Notes: a model not told the origin generated them from the letters alone. 64,000 nt of DNA from CBDAPU01 sp965198875 (GCA_965198875.1 CBDAPU010000001.1:1240001-1304000), one strand, 5' to 3'; counted from the stretch's first letter, positions 43,424-53,647 are shown. Numbers and translations are program-made.

Positions 43424-44058
43424 ACATACAGGCCGTTTTCTTTGATGTAGTTAGCGACTGCTTCAGGCAGTAATGACGCCGCCTCGCCGTTTTTTAATAA
43501 CCCTCTTATTTGTGAAGAGGAGACATCCGCTATGGTGATGGTGGTTTTATAGACATGCCCGTGAGGACGGGCATGGATGGCCTCTACCGCCTTACAAGCA
43601 TGTTCATCATAAAACCCCTGCAGTTGTCGGCTTAAACTCAACGCCCCCTGTCCTTTTCTGTCTATCACTAGCAAATGCGCCTTGTCAGTCAGCGCCCGCC
43701 AGCGCCGCCAGCTTGTCAGTGTGGCAAACGCATCCATGCCTATTATGAAACAAACAGACCGATCAGGGTTTTGCAGGCGCAACTGCTCCAGCGTCTCAAT
43801 CGTATAAGATACGCCCCCCCGTTGCAGCTCCACATCGTCTACTGTTAATTGGGGATAAGGTTGTAATGCGAGGTCCAACATCGCCAAACGGTGTCGCCGC
43901 CCGGCGAGAGGGCTTGATTTATGCGGCGGCATGTTTGCAGGAACAAACCTGACCTCCTGCAAGCTCAGCGTTTCAATGCACTGGCGTGCCATCTCAATAT
44001 GGCCAATATGCACCGGATCGAAAGTCCCTCCAAGCAGACCTAGAGGCGGGAGAGACAT
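43420..44058 (-). CDS. nadD: Nicotinate-nucleotide adenylyltransferase
   Basis: This 212-residue nucleotidyltransferase makes deamido-NAD. It has the GGTFDPVHIGHIEMAR nucleotide-binding site with the (H/T)xGH motif, CFIIGMDAF, and the late SSSQIRGLLKNG motif (ISSTxIR type). Length is normal. It lies between proA (71 bp upstream) and rsfS (four-base overlap). Confidence 0.95.
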   Translation of the reverse strand: MSLPPLGLLGGTFDPVHIGHIEMARQCIETLSLQEVRFVPANMPPHKSSPLAGRRHRLAMLDLALQPYPQLTVDDVELQRGGVSYTIETLEQLRLQNPDRSVCFIIGMDAFATLTSWRRWRALTDKAHLLVIDRKGQGALSLSRQLQGFYDEHACKAVEAIHARPHGHVYKTTITIADVSSSQIRGLLKNGEAASLLPEAVANYIKENGLYV

Positions 44059-44128
44059 GGCCGATCACCCATGCTTAAAAATCAGCGGATAACAACAGGA
44101 AAAGGCATGCCGTTTCACGGATGAGGTC

Positions 44129-45385
44129 TTACTCCCTGATCTGGCCGTCACCGATGATGATAAACTTTTGCGAGGTTAATCCCTCAAGACCAACCGGGCC
44201 GCGGGCATGGAACTTGTCCGTGCTGATCCCGATTTCCGCCCCCAGCCCGTATTCATAACCATCGGCAAAACGTGTCGATGCGTTCACCATCACCGAGCTG
44301 GAGTCCACCTCGGCGAGAAAGCGTCTTGCCTTGCCCATGTCTTCGGTGACGATGGCGTCGGTGTGCCTGGAGCCGTAATGTTCAATGTGCTCGATAGCCT
44401 CATCAAGGCCGCTGACAATTCTCAGTGACATCACCGGCGCCAGGTATTCAGTAAAATAATCCTCATCGGTCGCTGCCGATATGCCCGGCAGGATCTCTCT
44501 GGCCTTATCATCCCCCCGGATCTCAACACCCGCCCTGGCATACATAGGGCCGAGCCGTGACAGCACAGGCTCGGCGATTGGCTCGGCGACAAGCAGGCAC
44601 TCCATCGTGTTACAGGTGCCGTAGCGTTGGGTCTTGGCGTTGTAGGCAATGTTGATGGCCTTGTCCAAGTTGGCGTCATCGTCAATGTAGACATGACAGA
44701 GACCGTCAAGATGCTTGAGCACCGGCATTCTGGCCTCCCGGCTGATCCGCTCGATCAGGCCCTTGCCGCCTCGAGGCACAATGACGTCCACATAGTCGGG
44801 CAGGGATAGTAATGCGCCGACAGCAGCCCGGTCGGTTGTTGCAATCACCTGCACTGCGCTTTCAGGCAACCCGGCTGAGCGCAGGCCGGAGCTGATACAT
44901 TCGGCAATCGCCAGATTGGACTGCAGCGCTTCCGAGCCGCCCCGGAGGATGGTGGCGTTGCCTGATTTTAGGCAAAGCCCGGCGGCGTCGGCGGTGACGT
45001 TTGGGCGGGATTCGTAAATGATCCCCACCACCCCTAACGGCACCCGCATGCGCCCCACCTGTATGCCGCTGGGGCGGTAGTGCATATTGGCGATCTCGCC
45101 CACGGGGTCGGCGAGCTTGGCTATCTGCATTAAACCATCGGCCATGGCGGTCAGGCGTGCCGGGGTTAATGCAAGGCGATCCAGTAATGCGGGCTCGAGG
45201 TTATTTTTTCGTGCGGCTTCAAGATCAGCCTGGTTCGCCTCAGACAAGGCCCTTTGCCGGCCTACTATGTTCTCGGCTATGGCGTTGAGTGCGGTATTTT
45301 TCGCTGCGGTTCCTGCCTTCGCCATTGAACGTGCGGCGGTGCGCGCAGCCTCGCCTGTCGAGTGAATGTAAGTGTTAATGTCCAT
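44129..45385 (-). CDS. proA: Glutamate-5-semialdehyde dehydrogenase (gamma-glutamyl phosphate reductase)
   Basis: This enzyme of about 418 residues reduces gamma-glutamyl phosphate in proline synthesis. It has VPLGVVGIIYESRPNVTADA, LKSGNATILRGGSEA, the catalytic cysteine in TQRYGTCNTMECLL, and SSVMVNASTRFADGYEYGLG. I choose the ATG at 45385; an upstream TTG (45409) in frame would add eight residues. The gene lies between holA and nadD, a common gammaproteobacterial order. Confidence 0.94.
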   Translation of the reverse strand: MDINTYIHSTGEAARTAARSMAKAGTAAKNTALNAIAENIVGRQRALSEANQADLEAARKNNLEPALLDRLALTPARLTAMADGLMQIAKLADPVGEIANMHYRPSGIQVGRMRVPLGVVGIIYESRPNVTADAAGLCLKSGNATILRGGSEALQSNLAIAECISSGLRSAGLPESAVQVIATTDRAAVGALLSLPDYVDVIVPRGGKGLIERISREARMPVLKHLDGLCHVYIDDDANLDKAINIAYNAKTQRYGTCNTMECLLVAEPIAEPVLSRLGPMYARAGVEIRGDDKAREILPGISAATDEDYFTEYLAPVMSLRIVSGLDEAIEHIEHYGSRHTDAIVTEDMGKARRFLAEVDSSSVMVNASTRFADGYEYGLGAEIGISTDKFHARGPVGLEGLTSQKFIIIGDGQIRE

Positions 45386-45432
45386 GGGCGCCTGTGGGTG
45401 AATAGCCAATGAGGGATAAGTATGACCGAGAA

Positions 45433-46464
45433 CTACGCGCTCGGCGGGGATTTAAGGCGCTGGCCGGCGATGGCAAACATGAAACGCTCCAATAACAGCC
45501 AGCTATCGGCCTTGATAACGCCCTTTATCGCCTTGTCCACGGTTATCGACTCCGTAAGCAGTGCCGCCAGTTGCCTTGCGTTGAAGCGGTTTATCACGGC
45601 GGTCATCGCCGGTTTTTTTTGTTGCCATATTCTATAGGCGGCGAACACCTGCTCTTTTGCCTTGCCCTTCGCTATTTCGTGGGCCATGGCGTTCACCCGT
45701 CGAAACTCCCATATCAGGGCGGCGTAGATATTAACCGGTTCAACGGCTTCGTTTTTTAAGCCGCGCAACATTCGGGCAACCCGCTCTACCTGGCCGAGGA
45801 ACACACTTTCGTTTAAGGCGAACACATCAAACCGGGCGCTGTCGATCACGGCGCTGAGCACATCATTGCTGTCTATCTCCGGCTTGTCCACAAGCAATAC
45901 CAGCTTGTCAATTTCCTGTTTTGCTGCGAGCAGATTGCCCTCCACCCGCTGGGCGATAAAAGCGGCGGCATCGTGATGGATTGCTTTATTGTGTTGTTTG
46001 CAACGTTGCCTTACCCAACCTGGTAACTGGGCGGGGCCCACAGGCCAGATCTGTATGACGCCCGCCTTTTTATCAAGGGCCTTGAACCATTTGCTTTGCC
46101 GGGTTTTTTTATCGATTTTATTTGACGTGATCAACAACACATTATCCGTCGGCGGGTTGTCCGCATAGTCCGTTAAGGCGGCGCCCCCTTCCCGGCCCGG
46201 CTTTTGCGTATTGAGCCTTAATTCAATCAGGCGTTTGCTGGAGAATAATGACAGGTTAGCGCCCGCCTCACGCAACTGCCCCCAGTCAAAGCCTTTTTCA
46301 ACATTGAGCACAGTGCGCTCTTCATAACCGCCATCACGTGCAGATGAGCGGATAAGATCGGCGGCTTCAACCATTTGCAGGGGCTCATCACCCGTTAAAT
46401 AATATATGGGTAAAAATCGAGCGCTATCAAGATGGGCGGGGAGCTGCTCTGGTTTAAGGCGCAT
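45433..46464 (-). CDS. holA: DNA polymerase III subunit delta
   Basis: This 343-residue clamp-loader subunit begins MRLKPEQLPAHL and has the conserved IYYLTGDEPLQMVEAADLIR segment, FSSKRLIELRL, VLLITSNKIDKK and a helical C-terminal domain with LIWEFRR. HolA is poorly conserved overall, but its location between lptE and proA is characteristic. It opens the sliding clamp as part of the gamma complex. Confidence 0.92.
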   Translation of the reverse strand: MRLKPEQLPAHLDSARFLPIYYLTGDEPLQMVEAADLIRSSARDGGYEERTVLNVEKGFDWGQLREAGANLSLFSSKRLIELRLNTQKPGREGGAALTDYADNPPTDNVLLITSNKIDKKTRQSKWFKALDKKAGVIQIWPVGPAQLPGWVRQRCKQHNKAIHHDAAAFIAQRVEGNLLAAKQEIDKLVLLVDKPEIDSNDVLSAVIDSARFDVFALNESVFLGQVERVARMLRGLKNEAVEPVNIYAALIWEFRRVNAMAHEIAKGKAKEQVFAAYRIWQQKKPAMTAVINRFNARQLAALLTESITVDKAIKGVIKADSWLLLERFMFAIAGQRLKSPPSA

Positions 46465-46479
46465 ACCCGATCAATGGCC

Positions 46480-46980
46480 TTATTTTACAACGGCAAGCAG
46501 ACGCCGCACTATGTGCGCGGCGGCCTGTTTGAGTAACTCTTCCCTGATCACGTCCTCTTCCGAGGATTTGCCCAGCAGGGCCTCCTCATCGAAGGTGTAA
46601 TCTTTAGCGACCGTGATCCGCTCGTCCTCCACCGGCCTCTCACCACTGGCTTTACTGATCCTGATCAGCACGGAGAAGACGATCTGAAACTCTCGCGCCT
46701 TGCCCGTCTTTGCCGAGACACTTTGTATGTTTTGTGCAAAGGCCTCGTTATGCAAATGCAGTGAGTAGTCGGCGTCCCGGGCGCTGTTTTCTACCTTTAT
46801 ACCAGCTACCACCAGGCGGGATTTTATCTGCGCTGCAATCCTGCCGGCTGCGCTCTCGGCGATGTAGACGCTATCAATATCACCAACATCATATTTAGCA
46901 CCCGTGCCGCGTAGCTGAAAACCGCATCCCTGCATGAGGAGGAGCATGAAAAAAACCGCATGTGCTAACCACTGCTTCAT
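46480..46980 (-). CDS. lptE: LPS assembly lipoprotein LptE
   Basis: This 166-residue lipoprotein has a signal sequence with lipobox LMQGC (cleavage before Cys) followed by GFQLRGTG, the hallmark start of mature LptE. It plugs LptD in the outer membrane for LPS insertion. The ATG at 46980 begins the signal peptide (MKQWLAHAVFFMLLLMQGC). It lies between leuS and holA, the standard location. The start overlaps nothing. Confidence 0.93.
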   Translation of the reverse strand: MKQWLAHAVFFMLLLMQGCGFQLRGTGAKYDVGDIDSVYIAESAAGRIAAQIKSRLVVAGIKVENSARDADYSLHLHNEAFAQNIQSVSAKTGKAREFQIVFSVLIRISKASGERPVEDERITVAKDYTFDEEALLGKSSEEDVIREELLKQAAAHIVRRLLAVVK

Positions 46981-47082
46981 ATCTGCCCGGGGCGTTGTCA
47001 CTGACGGGCAGAGGATAAAGTTATCAGGCGGATGATACAAGCCCTGATGGCGGGCGCCCTGGGTGATCACCGCAAACGGGGA

Positions 47083-49662
47083 TTAGTGGATGACGATGTT
47101 CACCAGTCGGTTCGGCACGATAATGATGTTGCGGATCTCTTTGCCTTCGATATAGCGTTTTATATTGTCGTTATCCAGGGCGGCGGCTTTTATCTGCCCA
47201 TCATCAAGGTCGACCTGCACGGATATGGCCGCGCGTTTTTTGCCGTTCACCTGCACAATTAACTGTGTTGTCCGCTGCGCCAATGCCGCCGTGTCCGCCA
47301 GCGGCCAGTCAGCGTCTATAATGGGGGTTTGCTTACCCAGCGCGCGCCAGACTTCATCGGTAATATGAGGGACGATAGGTGATAACAACAGGGTCATCAC
47401 TTCCAGCCCCTCCCGCCGTAGCGCCTTTGCGTTTTCTGATGCATCGGTTTCACGGTTTAAGGTGTTCATCAATTCCATCACCGCAGCGATGGCGGTGTTA
47501 AAGGTATAACGTCGGCCTATATCATCATTGACCTTCACGATCGTTTGATGGATTTTATATCGCACCTTGCGCTGTTGCTCCGTCAACGAGCCGGTTTGTA
47601 TCGGCGGCGTGTCGGCATGGTTCTCTGTGGCGAACTTCCAGTAGCGCCTTAAAAATCGATGGGCGCCCTCCACACCGGCGTCAGACCACGCCAGACTTTG
47701 ATCAGGCGGTGATGCGAACATCATAAACAGACGCACAGTATCGGCGCCATACTTCTCTATCATGTCCTGGGGGTCGACGCCGTTGTTTCTGGATTTTGAC
47801 ATCTTCTCAATGTTGCCGATGGTGAGGGGTGTGCCGTCAGCGAGTAGTCGTGCCGCCGAGATCCCGCCTTTATCATCGTGCTCGAGCTCAACCTCTTTGT
47901 AATTGAAATAGGTTTTGCGGCCGTTTTCCTCTCGATAAAAGGTCTCCGCCACCACCATGCCCTGGGTGAGCAGGTTTTTGAACGGCTCATCGCCTCTGAG
48001 CAGGCCCATATCACGCATGAGCTTATGGAAAAAACGGGCGTAGAGCAGGTGCAATACCGCATGTTCAACGCCCCCCACATACTGATCAACCGGCAACCAG
48101 TAATCAGCCCGTTCATCGAGCATGGACTGGTTATTATCAGGGCAACAATAGCGGGCGAAATACCAGGATGATTCAAAGAAGGTATCGAAGGTATCGGTCT
48201 CCCGTTGCAGGCGCTCGCCTGTTTGCGGGTGCGTGATGCTCTGAAAACTCGCCAAGTCCTTCAGTGGCGAGCGCACGCCGGTAAAGGCAACATCTTCCGG
48301 CAATTCAACCGGTAAATCCTCTGCCGGTACGGGGTGTGATCTCCCGTCTTTATCCACAAACATGGGCACGGGGCAGCCCCAGTAACGTTGCCGGGAAATG
48401 CCCCAGTCGCGCAGACGATAATGGGTTTTGCGCCGGCCTGTGCCGTGTTGCTCCAGAGAAGCTAAAATGGCCGTGCAGGCCTGCTCTGAGGTCAGACCAT
48501 CAAATCTACCTGAGTTTTTCAGTATGCCCTCTTCCAGATAGGCAGCGGATTCCACATCCAGCGCGGCGCCATCGGCGGGGTAGATCACCGGCAAAATGTC
48601 GAGGTCGTATTTTTTGGCGAAGGCCCAGTCCCGTTGATCATGGGCCGGGACCGACATAACCGCGCCGGCGCCATAATCCATCAAGACGAAATTGGCCACC
48701 CACACCGGAATGAGCTCGTCACTCAGCGGGTGAATCACATTCAACCCCAATGACATGCCGGCCTTTTCCATGGTCTCAAGGGTCGCCGCTGAGGCGTTGG
48801 TTTGTTTGCATGTTTTTAGAAAAGCGGCAATGTCGGCATGGGTTTGTGCGGCGGTTAAGGCGAGAGGGTGTGCCGGCGCTACCACCACAGAGCTTGCGCC
48901 CAGGATGGTGTCGGGACGCGTGGTGAAAATACGCAATCTCTCATCACCGCCTTGCAGTTGAAAATCCACTTCCACGCCTTCGGAGCGGCCTATCCAGTTC
49001 CGTTGCATAGTGCGTACCGGATCAGGCCAGCCCGGCAGCTTGTCCAATCCCTCCAGTAACTCATCGCTGTAGTCGGTGATTTTTAAGAACCACTGCGGGA
49101 TCGCTTTTCTCTCCACGGGAACACCGGAGCGCCAGCCCTTGCCATCGACCACCTGCTCATTGGCCAACACGGTTTGATCTACCGGGTCCCAGTTGACGAT
49201 AGCGGTCTTTTTATACACCAGCCCCATCTCGTAGAGCCGGGTGAAAAACCACTGCTCCCAGCGGTAATAATCAGGATGGCAGGTGGCGATCTCGCGGTCC
49301 CAGTCATAGGCAAACCCCAGCCGTTTTAACTGCTCACGCATGTAGTCAATGTTTTGATAGGTCCATCTCGCCGGCGGCACCTGGTTTTCTATGGCGGCAT
49401 TCTCGGCCGGCAAGCCAAAGGCATCCCACCCCATGGGTTGCAGGACGTTTTTGCCCTGCATCCGTTGATAGCGGGAGATCACATCCCCAATGGTGTAGTT
49501 ACGAACATGGCCCATGTGCAGCTTGCCACTGGGATAGGGAAACATGGACAGACAGTAAAACTTCTCCTTGTCGGGATCTTCGGTTACCTTAAATGACCTG
49601 CTCTCAGCCCAGAACGCCTGTACACGCCGCTCGATTTTCTCTGGTTGGTAGTGGGTGTCCAT
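47083..49662 (-). CDS. leuS: Leucyl-tRNA synthetase
   Basis: This 859-residue class I synthetase has the HIGH-type motif KLHMGHVRNYTIGDV, the KMSKS loop EKMSKSRNNGVDP, the GWDAFGLPAENAA segment, an editing domain with TTRPDTILGAS, and a C-terminal anticodon/tRNA-binding part ending in a conserved IVPNRLVNIV. Length is normal. It heads the run of genes down to rsfS. The roughly 225 bp upstream to the ComEA-like gene holds its promoter, with no other feature seen. Confidence 0.97.
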   Translation of the reverse strand: MDTHYQPEKIERRVQAFWAESRSFKVTEDPDKEKFYCLSMFPYPSGKLHMGHVRNYTIGDVISRYQRMQGKNVLQPMGWDAFGLPAENAAIENQVPPARWTYQNIDYMREQLKRLGFAYDWDREIATCHPDYYRWEQWFFTRLYEMGLVYKKTAIVNWDPVDQTVLANEQVVDGKGWRSGVPVERKAIPQWFLKITDYSDELLEGLDKLPGWPDPVRTMQRNWIGRSEGVEVDFQLQGGDERLRIFTTRPDTILGASSVVVAPAHPLALTAAQTHADIAAFLKTCKQTNASAATLETMEKAGMSLGLNVIHPLSDELIPVWVANFVLMDYGAGAVMSVPAHDQRDWAFAKKYDLDILPVIYPADGAALDVESAAYLEEGILKNSGRFDGLTSEQACTAILASLEQHGTGRRKTHYRLRDWGISRQRYWGCPVPMFVDKDGRSHPVPAEDLPVELPEDVAFTGVRSPLKDLASFQSITHPQTGERLQRETDTFDTFFESSWYFARYCCPDNNQSMLDERADYWLPVDQYVGGVEHAVLHLLYARFFHKLMRDMGLLRGDEPFKNLLTQGMVVAETFYREENGRKTYFNYKEVELEHDDKGGISAARLLADGTPLTIGNIEKMSKSRNNGVDPQDMIEKYGADTVRLFMMFASPPDQSLAWSDAGVEGAHRFLRRYWKFATENHADTPPIQTGSLTEQQRKVRYKIHQTIVKVNDDIGRRYTFNTAIAAVMELMNTLNRETDASENAKALRREGLEVMTLLLSPIVPHITDEVWRALGKQTPIIDADWPLADTAALAQRTTQLIVQVNGKKRAAISVQVDLDDGQIKAAALDNDNIKRYIEGKEIRNIIIVPNRLVNIVIH

Positions 49663-49887
49663 CTAATCTGCCCGCCTCTGCAAAGCCCCGAAGGATACAG
49701 CAGAAAGAGCGGGCCTCACAATAACAACACAGCGGCCTTTGCGGGCAGAATAAGAAGGCCGATGTTGTTTAATGAAACCTAAGACTGTTATTGGTAAGGA
49801 AGCGCCCGGCCTGGATCAGCGGGATCCTTAAAGATGCGCCGCCCGCCTCCGTGGCGTAAATTGACGACAGGCAACCTCTGGCGCTTA

Positions 49888-50154
49888 TCAGGGCCCGCCG
49901 ATGGTTAAGACGTCTTTGTTTTTATCGAGCAGGGACTGGCCGATGCCTTTTATTTCGGTGAGCTCCTGTACGGATTTAAACTTACCGTTTGCCTTGCGAT
50001 ACTCGATGATCGCCTCGGCACGTTTCTCACCGACGCCATTGATCTGCATCAACATCTCTTTATCCGCCGTGTTGATGTTGACCAATTCATTGGCGAATGA
50101 TATTGCCGGCAGGGCGAATAACACAATCAACGCCAGTTTCCTGATGGTTTCCAT
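49888..50154 (-). CDS. ComEA-like helix-hairpin-helix protein
   Basis: This 88-residue protein has a signal peptide or membrane anchor (about 1-21) and a tandem helix-hairpin-helix domain: VNINTADKEMLMQINGVGEKRAEAII and VQELTEIKGIGQSLLDKN. This is the DNA-binding module of ComEA, which takes up DNA in the periplasm. Short HHH proteins of this size are common in gammaproteobacteria. Presence of pilTU earlier in the window is compatible with competence but does not prove it. Confidence 0.88.
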   Translation of the reverse strand: METIRKLALIVLFALPAISFANELVNINTADKEMLMQINGVGEKRAEAIIEYRKANGKFKSVQELTEIKGIGQSLLDKNKDVLTIGGP

Positions 50155-50442
50155 ATAACCCCCTGATAGGTGAAGTCAGTTATTAAAAGCCACTTGATAT
50201 GGCGGCGAAATTATAGCGGATCAAACGCATCTTCATAAGGAAATCGCCTTAACCACTTGTGAGAAAACCCACAAGCGCCGAAAATATGAAGGGCATGTAT
50301 TTGCAAGCAGTGGGCTTTTCCGGATTTGACGGCGACCGCCTTAAAACCTGTATAAGAAAGGTAAGCATCCTTGTCATGCCCTCTGCGCTACGGGTTTGGC
50401 TGGGCTACGGGTTTGGCTGGCCGCGCATCGGTGAGTGTGGGG

Positions 50443-51886
50443 CTATGGCGTCTCTTTACCGATAACCTCAAACACGCTCAACGTGCCGTTCTTCTCATTC
50501 GCCGTGTAGATGTAATGGCGGTTTTCATGCTGATAATAAGCCACCCCCTCCGGGGCGATTTTGCCGTCCCCGGCGCCTTTGTCAATAGCGGCGATGGCGA
50601 GCACTTTCGGATAGGCAGGCTCGGCCAGGGAGATCAGCGCCAGCGCATTGGCTCTCTCAAGGCCAACGGCCACGTAGTTGACCCCGGCGATGGCGAAACT
50701 GACCAGCATCTTAGGTTCAGAGCCCTTGTTATCGCTACGGGATTCGGGATAAATACCGCCCGCCGCCGAGGGCCTTGCCCAGCCTGGTCTTTGCCGCCTT
50801 GGGGTTGGTGTCGCCCTCATCGGCGGTGATCAGATACTGCCCATCGGGCGTTATCGCAATGCCGTCCGGCTCCCGCAGGGCGCGGCGGTTCCTGCTAAAA
50901 TCAACCACGCCATCATCGGCAATATCCATCCGGTGCTGCGTCTTGCCGAGCCCCACCGCCTTGATCATGCGCCCTGCTTTCACATCGATCAACACCAGGG
51001 CATTGTTCTCCTGTAGCGTGACCCAGGCCCTCTCATTGGCGGTGAACACGCCGTATTCCGGCTCCAGCAACATCGGGCTGTTGTTTGCCAAAGGCAGCAC
51101 TATGGCCGCCTCGCCCTTGCGCTCTTTGACCTTCACCGCCTCGCCGGCAAGGGCGCCGATCACCACCTTGCCGTCTATCCGGCCATTGTTATCAAAATCA
51201 AAGCCGTCCTCTTCGGAGGCGATCTCGCCATCGCCGTTCCAGTCCACCGCTCGCTCCAACTCCCGCCCATCCGCTGCGCTGACCATGCCGGGCGTGCCGG
51301 TCAAATCATCCAACTGCACCTGCCTTGCGCTGGCCTTCTCTGCGCCCCGGCCTAGATCGATCAGGCTGATGCTGCCGGCGGCGCTGCTGAAGCGACCGGC
51401 ATCTTTATCATAGACGAAACCTTCCGCCTCGTTGGGCACGAGGGCGGTATGCCCCTGGCTGTCGATGATGACGGCGTCCGGCCCCACGCCAACGGACAGG
51501 CGCTTGATCAGCGTGCCGTTTGTGGCGGAGCGTAGCTCAACACGCCCCCTCGCTAACGGCTGCCCGGCCTTGACGGCCACCATAAAGTAATCATCGAGGG
51601 GGTGAAAGGCCACCGAGGTCAGGGTCTCGCCATCGATAAGATCCAGCATGAAGCTGTTGCTGATGACGGGTTGGCGAGGGTTGGCGAGGCTCAGTATATC
51701 CACCCGGCCCTGCTCGCTGTTGCTGACCACGGCACGTTTGCTGCCGGCCTGGATGCTGATGATCTCCGTGCCCCTGTTCACGCCCAGATCACGCATGCCG
51801 TGATGCACCAGCGTGGGCTCGGCGGCGATGGCGGGATGGATGATGACCAGGCACAGGGCGAGCACACCTTGTCTTCGCACTGTCAT
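50443..51886 (-). pseudogene. Broken choice-of-anchor I-type beta-propeller protein gene
   Basis: The first frame (51886 to about 50735) encodes a signal peptide (VLALCLVIIHPAIA) and a beta-propeller with ERAVDWNGDGEIASEEDGFD, ALREPDGIAITPDG and ITADEGDTNPKAAKTRLGKA. A second frame (about 50760-50443) continues with SRSDNKGSEPKMLVSFAIAG, YVAVGLERANALAL, GKIAPEGVAYY and IYTANEKNGTLSVFEVI, the family's C-terminal end. The two are out of frame, and the long loop normally preceding the R-S-D-x-K-G-P-E-P motif is missing. So a deletion with frameshift near 50740-50770 is likely. An intact version would be a secreted alkaline-phosphatase-associated-type protein. It lies just downstream of the phosphate porin on the same strand. 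Confidence 0.78.
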
Positions 51887-51936
51887 TAGCCGTAGCGGGG
51901 TTGTCGCCTCTTGCCGGGGCATAGACTAAGCGATAC

Positions 51937-53376
51937 TTAAAAATACCATTGACCACGAAAGACCAGGTAGCTGGCGTCCTTTGCGCTCGCCCCGGCCTCC
52001 AGATCCGCCGCTAACTCGGCATCGGCGGCTAACTCCGCATCGGCGGCGGCATTGGCGTCCAGCACGGTGACGTAGTTGGCCGAGAAACGCACATTACTGC
52101 CGGGATACCAGTTCACACCGGCGGTGAGGATATCGGCTTTGGACGATACCGCACCGCCGGTATTTTCATAATCACCGCTGGCAAAACGCAACCCCAGCTC
52201 CCAGGCGCCGAGACCGCCTTTGTGTAATGGGTTTCTGACTTTGGTCTGGCTGTAAGAACCCTTCTTCCATTTATAATTACGAGACTCGCCAGTGAGATAG
52301 TAGCTGCCGTAGACATACCAGGCGTCGGCGTCAATGTTGGGGCTGTCGGGGCTGTCTTTGAGTGTGGCCTTCGCATACTCGCCCTGTAGTGCCAGGGGGC
52401 CCCAGATCCCGGCCGCTTCCGCAACGAAGGTGATCGCCTTTTCAAAAGAACCGTTTTCCGTCTCCAGGACGTCACGCCCGGTATGCACCTCCGGCTCGCC
52501 GTCAATATTGTAGCCGCCGTCTGAGCGATTGTCGTAACCGAAACCAAGCCCCAGGTGCAGCATTCTGGTCTTCTCATGAACAGGCGAGAAGGTGAGACGG
52601 CCGGCAAAGCCATAGCCTGCATCTTCGGCGCTATCCTCATCTGCCGTGCCCACGTAACCCGCCACCCCGACAGTAAACATATCCAGTAGATGACTTCTCG
52701 CCGACAGGGCATACTTGCGACCGCCACTGGTATCGCCCACAATGCCGTCCACCAACTGCGAGCGCTCAATGAAGGTTATGTATTTGGAGCTGGTGAGTTG
52801 CTCAAGGCCAAGTGGCGTCATCTGATGACCTAAGGTAATCGTGGCTGGTTTGAAGCCCGTATAAGCGATGTAGGCGTCCCTGATCCCGTCTGTGCCGGGG
52901 TCCGCCGACTGTCCGGCAAAGTCATATTGAAACTTGAACTTCCAGTATTTCTGCCAGGTGCCGCTCAAGAACATGCGCGCCCGCCGAAACTCGGTGACCG
53001 GATGCCCGTCTTCACTTTCAAGGTTGACCTCACCTAACCCAACCGTTGAATCCGCCATCAAACGACCGCCGATCTGGATGGTGTTATCACCCTGCTTGAT
53101 CTCCAACTTGCCTTTGGTGTTGATGCCGGGCAGCTTGTCGGTCTTCTCATCGAGACTGGCCTGCATCTCATTGACCTTGCCTTGCACCTTCTCGCCATCG
53201 GCCAGAGCCATGTTGCGTAGCAGTTCATATTCCTGTGCGCTGATGCTGCCCTTGTCTCTTAGAATTTTGAGCAGATCCAGCATCGCCTCACTGGTTGCCT
53301 GTGTCGGCAGCGAGAAGCCAAGCAAACCGCCGATCATCATCAAGCTGAAAACGGGTTTCATGATTGTCTTAAACAC
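51937..53376 (-). CDS. Phosphate/polyphosphate-selective porin (OprO/OprP family)
   Basis: This 479-residue protein has a signal peptide (about 1-27), an N-terminal helical coiled coil (about 35-90) and a barrel with FRRARMFLSGTWQKYWKFKFQYDF, ITLGHQMTPLGLEQLTSSKY and GAWELGLRFASGDYEN. It ends with the aromatic C-terminus RGQWYF expected for outer-membrane barrels. OprO/OprP channels admit phosphate or pyrophosphate. Tandem Pho-box-like heptamers lie 110-150 bp upstream. Near the C-terminus it carries an alanine-rich repeat (AADAELAADAELAADLEAG). It is divergent from phoB. Confidence 0.9.
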   Translation of the reverse strand: MFKTIMKPVFSLMMIGGLLGFSLPTQATSEAMLDLLKILRDKGSISAQEYELLRNMALADGEKVQGKVNEMQASLDEKTDKLPGINTKGKLEIKQGDNTIQIGGRLMADSTVGLGEVNLESEDGHPVTEFRRARMFLSGTWQKYWKFKFQYDFAGQSADPGTDGIRDAYIAYTGFKPATITLGHQMTPLGLEQLTSSKYITFIERSQLVDGIVGDTSGGRKYALSARSHLLDMFTVGVAGYVGTADEDSAEDAGYGFAGRLTFSPVHEKTRMLHLGLGFGYDNRSDGGYNIDGEPEVHTGRDVLETENGSFEKAITFVAEAAGIWGPLALQGEYAKATLKDSPDSPNIDADAWYVYGSYYLTGESRNYKWKKGSYSQTKVRNPLHKGGLGAWELGLRFASGDYENTGGAVSSKADILTAGVNWYPGSNVRFSANYVTVLDANAAADAELAADAELAADLEAGASAKDASYLVFRGQWYF

Positions 53377-53485
53377 GATTTTCTCTCCTCATCACGTAAG
53401 GTAAATTAAAATGGTTGCAACCCCTCCCCCAGGAATCAATCAGTCCGGCAGGGCGTGTGTACGTGGCCAACAGTGGGGCGTGTCT

Positions 53486-53525
53486 GTTAAAGGGCAATGA
53501 AGTTTATGTGACAGAATGGTTAAAT
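53486..53525 (-). promoter_or_regulatory. Tandem Pho boxes upstream of the phosphate porin
   Basis: Read on the minus strand, four heptamers occur at exact 11-bp spacing: ATTTAAC, CTGTCAC, ACTTCAT and CTTTAAC. The PhoB consensus repeat is CTGTCAT or CTGTAAC with four AT-rich bases between. The second and fourth fit best. The array lies 110 bp before the porin start and should confer phosphate-starvation induction. Confidence 0.65.
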
Positions 53526-53613
53526 CGATTTAACGCAAGTATGAATGCCGGCCTCAAGCCCCGGCCCATGAGAAATCTATTGCCGAGAACATAATGAACA
53601 CGGCTTACCATCC

Positions 53614-53647
53614 CTGTCATTTGTCTGTAACATTGAGCCTGTTTAAT
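53614..53647 (+). promoter_or_regulatory. Pho box and -10 element upstream of phoB
   Basis: CTGTCAT (53614-53620), a four-base spacer and CTGTAAC (53625-53631) form a near-perfect Pho box. A TTTAAT hexamer at 53642-53647 is placed about 10 bp later, the usual -10 position of PhoB-activated promoters. The phoB start lies 30 bp further. This implies positive autoregulation of phoBR. Confidence 0.8.
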
